DNA of 64,000 nt, taken from positions 5,582,501 through 5,646,500 of the forward strand of contig OX485807.1 of assembly GCA_950295325.1 (NCBI GenBank), written 5' to 3'. The notes below the pieces were generated by a model. The model searched no databases. It had not been told where the DNA came from and worked only from the letters and a program-made list of their open reading frames with translations. The position numbers and the translations under genes were made by a program. Source of the DNA: Polytrichum commune (lineage: Eukaryota; Streptophyta; Polytrichopsida; Polytrichales; Polytrichaceae). Below are positions 47,492-59,914 of the stretch, piece after piece (the stretch's first letter is position 1; each line of letters begins with the position of its first letter).

Positions 47492-48470
47492 TTAGTAATT
47501 GGTCCAGTAACCTTTATTCTTCAACACAATGTCAATTCTTCGTGGCATGCTCTCATAAAACGTCATGCAATCATGTATACTGAACTTGGGATACATTGAA
47601 CACACACGCTCCCACAATTCTTGGATACCTCTTGGAGGTGTTGTAAATTCGGTCAAGCGTTGTTTGAGAAGTGCCCAGAAGTGTTCAATGGGATTCAAAT
47701 CTAGAGACTTTGCATGCCGTTGAAGGAGTTAAAATGGTTGTGATGCCAACCATTCTTGCACGATCTTGCTTGTGTGCTTGGGATCATTATCTTGTTGAAA
47801 GATCAACCTACTTGGATCCACATTGTAATTTGTATAGTGGATCACAAGAAATTTTCTAAAATAAATTTGTACAAATGCCTATCCATCCTACCTTCAATTC
47901 TATACCATGCTCCTGGCCCAAAGCCGTCATGCATCCCCAAATCATCACCGACCCACCTCCGTGTTTCACGGTCTCATGGACATGTTGAGGTCCATCGCGT
48001 TCTCCATCTCTATTTATCTTTGTCTCGTCATTGAAAATCATGCGTTTCCAATCATCAATGGTCCAATTCTCATGCCTTTGAGCAAACCTTAGGCATGCAA
48101 GAACATGTTAACGACTCATAAATGGCTTCCTTTGCTACATTTGTGCACCCAATCCAACCTCTCTCAAAGCACGCCTCACAATAATGTCATACAACAATTT
48201 ATTTGTTTCATATCAAAGTTGTTTTGATGTCACATATGCAATTCTAAGTCAACCCTCAATAACAGGATTGACACAACACCTCTTCTCTCGCTCTTCAAGA
48301 AACTTTGGACGCCCTCCTCTTTGTCTTTCAATTTTGCCCCCTACATCCTTCCTTAGATGTGCTACATAAGATTGGCTCATGCCCACTAAAGCGGCAACTT
48401 TGCGAGTAGAAACACCGCTTCTAAATTGCACACAAGCTTGGTGCTTCTATTCTTGAGACAACCTAGGCAT
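47492..48470 (-). pseudogene. Tc1-like (DD34E) transposase pseudogene
   Basis: Relic of a Tc1/mariner-superfamily transposase. ATG at 48,470; codon 8 is already TAG. A helix-turn-helix lies at about 48,340-48,420 (VAALVGMSQSYVAHLRK). The catalytic core follows: first Asp at 48,027-48,029 in FNDETKIN, then TVKHGGGSVMIWGC, second Asp at 47,789-47,791 in QQDNDPKHTSK, and Glu at 47,684-47,686 in LNPIEHFW. The last two lie in one frame with exactly 34 residues between them, so the triad is DD34E. A TAA at 47,729-47,731 breaks that interval. First and second Asp are 238 bases apart: out of frame and shorter than usual, so there is a small deletion. The C-terminus ends GYWTNY at 47,492. Terminal inverted repeats were not found with confidence. 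Confidence 0.9.
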
Positions 48471-48479
48471 ACGGCTACA

Positions 48480-51400
48480 AATGATTCTACAAATTGCACC
48501 TCACATACTATGGAACCAAGGCTACACAATGCACAAGAAATCTCACAACGTTCTCAACTACGCAACACACACAAAGGTGTTGCGTAGTAACCACCTACAA
48601 AATGAGTATTGTAACCTTAACCACTTCAACATTTCCTATTTTAGAAACCCTAAACCCTTTTCACTTTTTGGTGTCACATTTATGCAATTGATTACTTGGA
48701 CTCTTGCTTTGATCACTTGATCACTTAATTTTTTGATTTGATATAGGTGACAATGGGAGCCGAAGTTGCGTTTGTGTACAACGTACTCAATTTTGTTTGT
48801 AATTGTATTTGCGTCGATTATGTGTTGTCACTGAAATTGGACACCATATGGAACAAATTGTCATCACACATTTAGTATCTACAAATATTATAGATTGTGT
48901 CCACATTAAGGTACATTATCTACAATAGGTGCACATATCTTATTTATATTGGTATATGGTACAGGTTGTAGTTAAGAACATACAACAAAAATACTAGCTA
49001 AATTCGAGTATGGAGTGGAATATCATGCCATTATTCATTTCCCTAATATAGATGCATGGACCCACTGAGCATCATGGCATTGTAACAAACCAATGTTATG
49101 ATCATTTGTTTAAATATATAATACTCCATTACGTCTTCTTGTAATTCTTGCATCTCAACCTTGATTCAAAAATTTGAATCGACAATCATCTTGAATCGCA
49201 ATTGCTTACTGGATGAGACAATTTCCAAGTCATTAATCCAACAACCCTAAAATATTCATGGAGTTAGAAGTGCCCACAATAGGGCCACACACCCCTTATG
49301 TGTAGTGGTGGAAGTAAGCCCCACAATTAAGAGTGGTAAAATGCATGTGTAGTCCAAAAGGATCTCTTGAAGCAACACCATTTTGGGGTGTAAGTAAATA
49401 CACATTTTGTTTTAACACGGTTTTTATTAGGACCCTTGGCAACAAAATCACATGTGCTTTAACAAGAAAATCTCAATAGCATCTAGGATATATGATCTTA
49501 AAGGTACATGGCTTGAGGTGGGCACACATAGGACTAGGTTGGTACTTCAAACAAGACTTTTCCTTTTTTTCATCATTTGACCCGCTAACTTGGTCTTGGT
49601 TTGGTACTAAGGGAAACACGATGAGAAGTAATTAGTACTATGTCTAGTATATATCTAGGAAATTGTAAAATCGACCACATAATTTGTTAAAATGACCATA
49701 AAGACACGTCACATAGTCACATGACCTGTCAAATTTTGATTTTTCATCGCACACATGAAGAGGAGCAAAGCATCAATTTTTTGTTAGAAGCAATAAACTT
49801 GGTCAACGCGGACGACAAGTCAGAACCTAATCGACACTTTACATATTGATTGTGATCGTTTTAACCAGTGTGTGGTCGATTTAATAATCCCCGATATCTA
49901 TTCTTGTTGCCTACATTAGGTACACTCTCTCGATACTTATTACCGTGGGTCACACCAATAACAAGGAATTCATGCTAACAACATTGGGGATAATATTGTG
50001 GGGTGCACACTATTTACCAACCCACATTACATAACATCAGAGGTCTAAGAAACAAATGATGATATTCTTCCTTCAAGTCTTGTTTTTTTCCACATTAACA
50101 AGCAATCTCTTGTAGAGTTTCTCATCTTCTTTCTAAAGAAACCAAGACCGTCTTCTACTTCTTAGCCATTCAGCAACAATGGCTAATCAAGTATCAACTG
50201 CATGTTACTTTCAAAATACACATTCATGTTGAATTCTCATGTGTTTCTCCCTTAATTCTTGGAAGCATAATGTTGGTTTCTACACTTTGGATATACATTC
50301 TCGATTGCTTTCAAAATAGAATGCGCTTACTTGCAACTAGAAGTGAAACATTCAACAATGAGTGGTGAAGATTCAAGTCTCACTATGCACTGCACACTAT
50401 TTTCATGGGTGATGGTGTATGTTGTGGATCACACTCTGAGGATACAAAAGGTAAATCATACAATACATATGCCTACAATACTTACCATAATCAATGTAGT
50501 TATAACCTTAAGTTTGAAGTTCCTTTAAATTGTGGTCTTCTTAGAGTGTCTTGATCTATGGGCAAACAAAAACCAACAACCAAAACTTAATTTTCTCTTA
50601 AGACACGTCATAAAGCACTCAAGGGTTTTGATGGAATGCACACTTCCAGTGCATTCCAAATGTAAGAACTTTCTTGGGCTAGACTTGCCCTCAAGATCTA
50701 CTTACATGTGAATTGTCACTTGTGCCAACAAATTTTTCATATATTTACTCCTAAAGGCCCAAGCCAATTTCACATAGTAATAGACGTTGTTTGTGTGCTA
50801 AAATATGAAGGTTTCAAGGCTACAAAGCAAGAAAAACATTGGAACTCAAACATGTTGACATTAAATGAAAGTTCACATCCATAAGATCGTTATGTGATAT
50901 AACTTGGTGAACTCTACGTAAGCATTCTATAAATTCAAGTCCACTTTTTTTTTCATGAATCAATATTATGTGAGTTTAGGTTGAAACCCTTTTAAGGTCT
51001 TAGGAACACATATAGACTTATGATGTATCAGAACATGAGAGGTTGATATTGATTGTTTATGAATGATGTGGATGAAAAAGATGCTCTAGATGAGAAATCA
51101 TACTAATAAAAGACATTTATGAATGAATGATTTCTAGTGTATAAAATGATGATCAATGTCAAGTTTTGTCAAGTTTTGTTCAATATGGTTTGATGTGCAT
51201 TTCTTATGAGTTTAAATTAGTTTGGATTAATTTTGGGGTATTAGAGGGTCCAAATCATGATAAACCATTGTGGGACTATAACTTACATAATTAAAACCCA
51301 CACTAATATTAATATCAAGAAAAATAAAAATAAAATAGTGGAAATTTAATCAAATAAAATAAAATCTGCCATGGTAAATTGATGTTTCGGAGGTGTTTCC

Positions 51401-52370
51401 AATTGGTATTAATCACTACCGGTATATCGGTGTTGTTATTAAAGTGATATTTGGAGAGGTGATACAAGGCGCATCAAATTATATAACATGAGTACACATA
51501 TCCATATTTGATACTAGCAACATATCAATACACAACTCCAACAACAATATAACTTGGATGAATGTCATTCATAAATAATTGCTAATAAATCATTTGCTTG
51601 ACAAGTGAAACTTGAACAAGTGATCTTCTTCTTCTTCTTCTTCTTCTTCTCTTTTTTGTATGAAGGATTTTGTGATTTTGTTGCATCCCACCAGGGAAAA
51701 ACACTCACCAGTTGCTTACTAATTTCCTTTATAGATGTAATTTTTTCTTAAAAAGAAAAAATTCATACAAATTATTTTTTAGTTTCTCTTTTTTCTCTTT
51801 TTTGCTTATATGAGAGTTCATATGCCATTTTTTTCTTTAAAAAAATTGGATAGAAAATAAATTGCATCCCCATCCAATCTTCCAAAGGTTCCCATTTGAA
51901 CAGAAACTTCCATATGGGACATTGAGGGCTAACCTTGGGGGTGGACTCTTCTTACCACAAATGAACTAATGTGAGTGTAAGAAGGGGTATTACTTGAGGC
52001 ATTAGCTTACAAAGTATACATAAGGAAGAGGAATTGCTTTTTCTCTAGTGTCTACATTTAAAAGGCTATTATGAAAGTTGAAGTAAAGGTAGATGTACAA
52101 AAAAGGGCCAGTAGGGCTTAGAAAAAAATTTAAAAAATGATAATAGATGTGCTAGTTCCATCCAATACACATTTTTGTCCATTCTTGACAAACGATAATA
52201 TTCCTCAATGACTACCTTGTCCATTCTTGTTGGGGTTTGCTTTTGGGTTCTAGGTATTGACAAAGTGAAACCTCATGGGCTCCCTTGAGTAACAGTCTCT
52301 GGATTGTGGCTAGCTTATTGTGCTTATGCCTTTTTCTTTTTGCTTCGTGCAATCTTTGAGTTACATGTTA
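48480..52370. other. Unrecognised intergenic stretch
   Basis: AT-rich, with AAACCCTAAACCC at about 48,646 and a (CTT)n run at 51,625-51,650. Frames are short and lack domains. No bounded element was identified by eye. Confidence 0.4.
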
Positions 52371-52640
52371 TGGATTAAAAAAATGTTCAGTGACTTTTCT
52401 TATTGAGAGTGAAAGTGAATTTTATATGTAAGAAATGCTTACTTCATTTGAGAGATACATTTTGCATATGTAGTGGAGGCATTTATTACGTTACATTGAC
52501 AAGCTTAGTATAAATACATGTGTCCATTTTCTATCATGCCGTCAGTACGTATACACTTGTTTTTCTCTACAAGGTTCTTGTATATAGGGGGTTTATTTTT
52601 CTATTTGTTATCTCCTAAGCGAATGGATATCCATTGCACG
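52370..52640 (+). repeat. Promoter-like dispersed repeat, second copy at 55,060-55,300
   Basis: Both copies have GTAGTGGAGGCATTT or GTAGTAGAGGCATTT, TTACATTGA, AAGCTTAGTATAAATACA, CCATTTTCTATC, AGTACGTATACA and TTTTCTCT in order. The shared TATAAATAC element and a following T-rich segment resemble the promoter part of an LTR. No LTR borders or primer-binding site were seen. Confidence 0.6.
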
Positions 52641-52708
52641 AACCTAATAAAATTTGTTTACTAGCAAACAAGTTGCAACAAGCTCGTCCCCTCACTAATT
52701 CACCTCTA

Positions 52709-53072
52709 AGGTAGACAACCCTTATTTGGTTATTTTTCTTACTAGAACGCCTATATTTGAGTTATATGCGGTTTGGTGTGGCTCCAAGAATGGACACCAG
52801 AGATAAATGTGCTTAAACAATATTGGACCACATTCTCAAAATATGATAACCATCTTCAACTCAATACTCATTATTATTGGTGTTTTTTTGTTCTTCTTTT
52901 GGGGAGGGGGTGGTTATATGGTCATTTTATGATCATTTTATGATCATGAGAATCTTCACTTTGATAATGAGGAAAGTTGCCATGGCTTTGATTTGGATTT
53001 GCTAATCATGTGTTCATATCCTAGGAGAACTGGGCTAGTTGGAAAAAGTAACCATCTAAGAACCATTTACCT
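52709..53072 (+). mobile_element. TA-flanked MITE, best-preserved copy
   Basis: 364 bp. Left end AGGTAGACAACCCTTATTTG then GTTATTTTTC; right end, inverted, AGGTAAATGGTTCTTAGATG then GTTACTTTTTCCAACTAGCC. TA at 52,707-52,708 and 53,073-53,074. The interior carries CCTATATTTGAGTTATATGC, TGTGGCTCCAAGAATGG and ATCTTCACTTTGATAATGAG. Serves as the reference copy for the family here. Confidence 0.8.
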
Positions 53073-53079
53073 TATTCAT

Positions 53080-53300
53080 CATGGATGAAGGGGCTCTAGT
53101 AAAACAAGTCCCTTACATGGCTGAGGGCCAATTCATTCCAATTGGAGTCCACATGATTAAGTCGAGGTCTATGATGCCAATTATGAAGTCAAATGATATA
53201 GAAATAGTCATTTCTATATTATAAATAGTTTGATGCATTTTCACCTTCCTATTGAATGAGTTTACATAGACAACATAAATTCCTAGTCATGTGAGAGTAG
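53080..53300 (-). repeat. Inverted diverged copy of the 26.7-kb dispersed repeat
   Basis: CATGGATGAAGGGGCTCTAG followed by TGAGGGCCAATTCATT mirrors the GAATTAGCCCTCAAC and CTTCATCCACGAT blocks at 26.75 kb. Confidence 0.5.
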
Positions 53301-54249
53301 GGAATACAACATACACATAGCTACATGGTTTTGGCTTTCCTTGGTTTGTAGATATACTAGGCTATTGCCAATAGAAGAAAAATTGTATGTCTACATTAAG
53401 GGTTATAAGCGTAAAGTTTTTGGGGTAAATTTGTGTTTGGCATTTCATTATTCATCAATTTTCCAACTTGTGTAAATACTTGAGGGTATATCCAACTTAT
53501 AAGTTTGTAATTGCATCCTTTTTGTGGCTTGAAACTTTGGGTATAGGGTACTCTTTCAAGGCGACACACATTTGCCATTCTTTCATTTCAACTAATTGTG
53601 CATCTCATGGGTGCATAAGCCACACCCTCAAACAATCACCGTGGATACCATCAATCCCATCATTCTTATTGGCTTCAATGCGAATGTTGATTATGGACTA
53701 CATAATTGGCAAGGTGACTCGAAAGTGGATGGTGAGTTGTGATAGCAATGTGATATCCACCTACTCAAACCGTTTTCACAACATAATCAATCTGCTCACT
53801 GACCAAAAACTGAGGTTATGGATGAAGTGTTGTTGCGTTGATTGAAAAAGCACATTATTTTGTCGGAAGTGCTCTCCATCTAGCATTTTCAGAATCTTTA
53901 CTAGTGTAAGTAATAAGCATGTTCGACACAAATCCATTCAAACCTCATGCAAAGCGCCACATGTTGATTTTATATTAATCATAGCATGTATAAAATCTCA
54001 TATGCCACCTCAAAAAAAATAATGGTTCGGCACCACAGTGACAAACTTACTATGGTAGTGTAAATTTAAATTAGAGTTATGTAGTGTCTACAACAATGTT
54101 TCTCTAAAGTCAAAGATGGGTTTATTTTTGACAAACATAACAAATTCAACAATGCTCACAAGTCTCATACTCCCTTTGTCCCAAAATGATTTTGGGACAT
54201 AACCTCTACCATGTGTGGTTCATTTGGACAAGATTTCTTCTAGTGATAT
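53301..54249. other. Unrecognised intergenic stretch
   Basis: No gene is seen. The 125-codon frame at 53,468-53,845 has no recognisable domain, signal peptide or codon bias. Confidence 0.4.
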
Positions 54250-55059
54250 AATATTTTCCCGATGGTGAATATGTAGAAAAGTAAAAGTAAATGTAAAAGT
54301 GAGGGAGGCAAGGCGAGGAATTAAATTCATATGAGGGGTGCAAGGGGACACCAAAGACAAGGCAATCAATCAAAGGCGATTATGGAGGATTAGGTTGCTA
54401 CCCTTGCTTTCACCGGAGGTTATTGGCAACGTGTGGCTTCTATGGGGACACCCAATGACCGCTATTTAATGTGATTTTCATTGGAAAGATATTATGCCCA
54501 TCAATGCAAAATCAAGTTTGTAAACAATTGTTGGACCAAAAGACAAATTTTCCAAGTGAGGTCAATGAACATGTTGAATGAGAATTGGGTGGCGGACAAA
54601 TCTTCTCCCATAATAATCACACCATTGAGTGAGAGATAAAAGGTGAAGAAGATACATGAAAATGTGTAGGGATACTAAGACAAGCCAAAAGATGAAAGGC
54701 AATTAGAGCGGGAGAGGTAGAGAAACATTATTTTACATAATTTTGAATGCACACAACTGGAGATCCAATTTGTAAGCAATATGTTGAATCAACATAACGG
54801 TTTTAAAATGGGGTCACTACAATGATTATTCCAATTAGTGCATGTTATTTGGAGTTATGCACTACAATACCGCTTTACTTAGGAGTTCAATTTTTAGTAA
54901 GAAGAGTTTGATAAGTTATTCAGACATTATGACTTCAAATAGTAACACACACTAATTGGGATAATCTTGTTTTGCTCTTCAAAATATGGCTAAGTTACTA
55001 TCCTCAAGTTTGGTTCTTGTCTTTGTGTGTTCGATGCACTTGCTGAGATGCATCTTGTG

Positions 55060-55300
55060 GGTGAAAAAGATGTTGAATGACTTTCTTGTTGGAATTTGGA
55101 AGTGGATTGTAGATGTGATAAAGGTTTAATTTAATTCATGATTTGTATTTTGTAGGTGTAGTAGAGGCATTTAACTCCTTACATTGAGAAGCTTAGTATA
55201 AATACAAAAGGCCATTTTCTATCCTACCCTTAGTACGTATACATGTTTTCTCTCTATAAATATCTCATATATAAGGTGGTTTAGTTTCATATTCACCCAT
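55060..55300 (+). repeat. Promoter-like dispersed repeat, second copy of 52,370-52,640
   Basis: Contains GAAGCTTAGTATAAATAC and TTAGTACGTATACATG. It is embedded in the array region. Confidence 0.6.
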
Positions 55301-57171
55301 GCACATCAATTAGGTTGCAAATGAAGTGTCCATCCCCTAGAGTGTGGTGGATGCATTAGAATGAATGGTTCATTGTAAGAAACTTTGGGGTGGAGGTCAT
55401 AGTCTCTTCCCGATGGCGAATATTTACATACGAGGAAAAAGTTGACAAGAGGTATGAAAGTGTCATGGTGTTGTACCAATGACAAGGTGAAAGATTGTGG
55501 TAATCAAAGGGAGGGAAAGTTGGAGGTTGCTTCCTTTTTGTTGGGTCCACCCAATGACAAACTTGTGATGGATTGTCCTAATTTCCAACAAGTGAGCTAC
55601 ATAAGATACGCTTATGATTTTGTGGTTTTTGTTTGACATCAAAATAAGGCTAAAAAAATAAGAGTCAAAATCAACTTGGTTGACAAACATAGTTTATGTA
55701 CTGCTGATGTGGCAGCTTGTTGCGCATCAAGAAAGTAGTTACTTCCACTATGTTCTACGTGCTTATTCCACCTCCCACAATATTGCTCATCTCTCAAGTT
55801 TCGCAACAATCCGACTTGGGAATGGGGTAAGTACCTTGAACCTCAAACAAATGATCGTAGGGTAGGCTAGCTAGACCACATGCTCATTGTTATCTAATGC
55901 ACTTTTTATTAGGAAGAGGTCATGAACATCGATAAAGAACTTTGTAATTAATTTGTTGGATTATATAACAATGTATAAGTGAAGGTATGGTTCATTCCAA
56001 GAAACGTTGGTTGGAGGCATAAACCTCTTTTGGATGGTGATTACACCATCAGCCAGGAGATAAATAAAGTGTGTTGGGACACCAAAGACAAGGTAAAAGA
56101 GGGAGGCAATTACAAGAGGGAGTGAGAGAGGGAGGTTGCTTCTTGAATTTCACTGAAGGTGGCTTTAGAATTGGCGACCCACAATTTAATCGAGTCCACC
56201 CAAGGACCATTAATCTCTCGTGTTAGGTTATAATTTCCAACATGAACGAATAATGCATATCATCAAAGAAGGTCAAAGACAACAAGTTGGATAGTAGTTG
56301 GACCATATAGAAATTTCCAATCAAAAATGAAATTAACTTTAAGGAAGATGTGTGGAGGGGAATAATCTCTTCTTGATAGTAAATTCCATGATCAAAAATA
56401 GAAGTTGAAAAATTAAGTTAAAGCCACATGACAATTTGCCATAGACAGTTTAAAAGATAGGGAGGCAATTGGAATGGCAACGGAAAGAGGGAGGATGCAT
56501 CCCTAGCTTTCCCCAGAGGTTGCTTTAATATTGGCCACCCGATGATCATTATCTAAGCTAACTTCCACTAAAAGGAGGTTATGCATACCTTTTGACTGAT
56601 AGGTGGACCATATCACACTTTAAGCATGAGGTGCTTAGACACATTTTAATGTGCGCTTCACCCTAAGAAAATTAAAGTGGAGGACACAAACTTGGGTCAT
56701 TGGCAGCTTTGCATTTCAAAATAACTCTCTATTGTTTCTATTGAATCCATCTAAGAGTTGTGATTATCTTCTTATGTGAAGACTTGCAATAACACACTTA
56801 TATGAGGAATGCAATGACATCATAAGTATCCAAATATAAAAGTCTTGGACCTCCAAAAGTTGGTTTAGGAAAATAAATAAATAAATATAGTATTATTAGA
56901 ATGATTTATTCCTTATTGATCCCTACTTATTATATAGCAAGTTGCCACCCCAAGAGGGGCATCACGAAACTCCGCCTCGATGGTGATTCCATGATCAAAG
57001 ATAAAAGATGAGGATATAAAGAAAAAGAAAAAGAAGGTGACATGATGGTGTGTCAAAGACAAAATAAAAGAGAGGAGACAACAACTTAAGTTAGAGGAGA
57101 TGAGGGAGAGGGGGAGGTTGCTTCCCTTGCTTTCACCAAGAAGTTTCTATTATATTTGACAACAAAATCTC

Positions 57172-57495
57172 ACATTCTTCATAATAGAAGTATATCATTC
57201 TCATTAGAAGTTATGGTATTTATAAACCCCAGCTCCAAAACAACTTCTTAAGATGGTGATACATACTTATTATACAACAAACATTCTTCATAATAGAAGT
57301 ATATCATTCTCATTAGAAGTTATGGTATTTATAAACCCCAGCTCCAAAACAACTTCTTAAGATGATGATACATACTTATCATACAACAAACATTCTTCAT
57401 AATAGAAGTATATCACTCTCATTAGAAGTTATGGTATTTATAAACCCCAGCTCCAAAACAACTTCTTAAGATGGTGATACATACTTATTATACAT
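57172..57495. repeat. Three 109-bp tandem copies inside the array
   Basis: ATTCTTCATAATAGAAGTAT starts at 57,174, 57,283 and 57,392. Copies are almost identical (differences such as ATTC/ACTC and GGTG/GATG), unlike the worn array around them. Single diverged relatives lie at about 59,163, 59,432 and 59,752. Confidence 0.95.
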
Positions 57496-59544
57496 TAACC
57501 ACCACTCTAGTGGCAATGATAAATCTTTTCCCCCATGGTAAGTGCATTGACCTGAGATAAAAGTTGAGGGGAGAATTGAAAAGTGATATAGTGGTGTGCC
57601 AAAGACAAACCCGAGGGGTTGGAAGCTTAACATAGCATTACTTAACAACGTGGGCTCACAAAATATAACAGTGGGATGTTGGGAGCTCAATCTGTATCTA
57701 AGACTCCCTACGCAACTTTTTGAGTATCCAACTGTTATATTTTGAGGGCCCACATGATGAGAGTTGAATGCTGATTATCGTTATGAAATGATGTGCATGG
57801 GAGACTTTGAAATAAAACCCCATATATACATGAGTTTCATAAAGAAAAATTTGTATATGTACTAACAGTAGGCTATACAATGGGTTCATGTATTTATACT
57901 AATTTTTTCAATCTAATGTGATAATTGCCTCCACTACATACACATAATGAAAATTTCATGAAATAAATAAACCTTCATTACATATACAAGTCATTGTGGA
58001 CGATTACCATATGACAACAATGAACGCAATCGGTAAATTGGATGGCATCAACACATCATTTGCAAATTTTTCTTTCCAAACCTGAGGGCCCCCTTTTGTA
58101 CATCTACTTAAAGTCCAAAATTCTTAATAGCCTTTTTTTATGTAAACACTAAGAATTTTTTAAAAAAAAAAAATCTCTCTCCCTTCCGTATTATGTGTAT
58201 GCTATTGCCTCAAAGAATACCCCTTTCTGCACTCACATTAATTCATACATGATATGGAGATTCCACCCATGGGGACAAGGAGAAGGTAAAAGATAGGAGG
58301 CTACATCCCTTGTTATCCAAGAGGCTACATTCTCAATTGGGTCCATCTAGTGACCGCAACCTAATGTAATTTTCAACGGGAAGAGATAATAAACACCAAA
58401 TTGGAAAACTTTTTAAGCAATATGTTGGACCATTTGACGGTTTTTAAGTGTAGGAGGTGAGCATGTTGTAACATGTTTGAACATGTGGTTCGTCATAAGG
58501 AACTAATGGCAAAGGGCATGAATCTCTTCCATGATGGTAGTTCCATGACCAAAGATGAGAAATGAGGAGAAAAATAAAATGACTTGATGGTTGTTGAAAG
58601 ACACGGTAACACATAAAGCATAGGAGAAATTTAGAGGAAGGAGGGAGGGACTTCAACTGGGTCCATCCGGAGACCATAGTTTAACATAATTTTCATTAGG
58701 ATGAGATCATAAACATCAATAAGATTTGTAAGCAATATGTTGGACCATATGATAATTTATGGGTGCGGCAGGCAAACCAATTTGAGCTTGTGGTTTGTCA
58801 TAGGCAGAGTGCATAAATCTTTTCCATGACCAGAGATAAAAGGTAACGGATGATGGTGTGGCAAAGAAAAAGACAAGGAAAAAAAGATACGAGGCACATA
58901 ACTTAGAGGAGGGAGAGGGGTTGCTTCACAATATTTACCAATCAGGGGGAGCATAAATCTCCCCAGCCCATGGTAATTCCATGATCGGGTCATAAATAAA
59001 AAGTGGGATGATGATGGTGTGGCCAAGATGACGACAAGGGGAAAAAGATAGTAGGTAATTAACTTAAAAGGAGGGAGGGAACAAAGTTGGTTCCCTCCCT
59101 TTTGCCAAGGGAATTTCTAATAATTTTTTTATAATAGGAGTATATTCCACATAGGAAGGGGGTATTCTTCATATTGGAAGTTCCAAAAACTTAAAAATCT
59201 TGACTTCGGAATAACTTTGTAAGAGATAGATCCATGCTCATTATTCACAACAATTGCCAATCTAGGAGGAGCATACATCTCCCCTCCCCCCTTGGTAATT
59301 CCATAATTGGGAGATAAATAAGAGGCAATCAACTAAGAAGGGGGTGGGGACATTGCTTCCCTCACTTTCACTAGGGAATTTCCTTAGAATTACTCATAAT
59401 AAGAGTATAATCCTTATATATAAAAAAGAACATTCTTCATATTAGAAGTTTCAATTCTCAAAAATCTCATCTCCAGAATGACGATTCTAAGACATAGACC
59501 CATGCTCATTATACAAGAGTTACCAATCTAGGGGGAGCATATAA

Positions 59545-59569
59545 CCCCCCCCCCCCCCCCCCGCCCCCT
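59545..59569. repeat. Poly-C tract
   Basis: Eighteen C bases, then G and five more C, within one array unit. Confidence 0.95.
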
Positions 59570-59885
59570 CAAATGATAATCCCATAATCGGGAGATAAAT
59601 AAAAGGTGAGATGACATTGTGACAAACAGAAAGACAAGGATAAAGATAAGAGGCAATCAACTAAGAGGGGAAAGGGAGACTACATCCCTCGCTTTCATAG
59701 GGAATTTTCTAGAATATTTCATAGTAAAAGTATATTCCTCATAGAAGGAGAATATTCTTTGCATTAAGAGTTCCAACAAAATAACTTTTGAAGACATAGA
59801 TCCGTGGTCATTATACAAGAGTTACGAGTGGGGAGGGAGCGTAATAAATCTCCCCTCCCCATCCCATGATGATGGGGAGATGCAA

Positions 59886-59914
59886 AGAAGAAGAAGAAGA
59901 AGAAGAAGAAGAAG
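59886..59914. repeat. (GAA)n microsatellite at the edge of the gene island
   Basis: About ten AAG units at the junction between the degenerate array and the GC-rich island. Confidence 0.95.

Noticed and set aside
47200-48960. Terminal inverted repeats for the Tc1-like element
   Set aside because: TTAAGGTAC occurs on both sides (about 47,256 and 48,912) but in the same orientation, so it cannot be the inverted ends.
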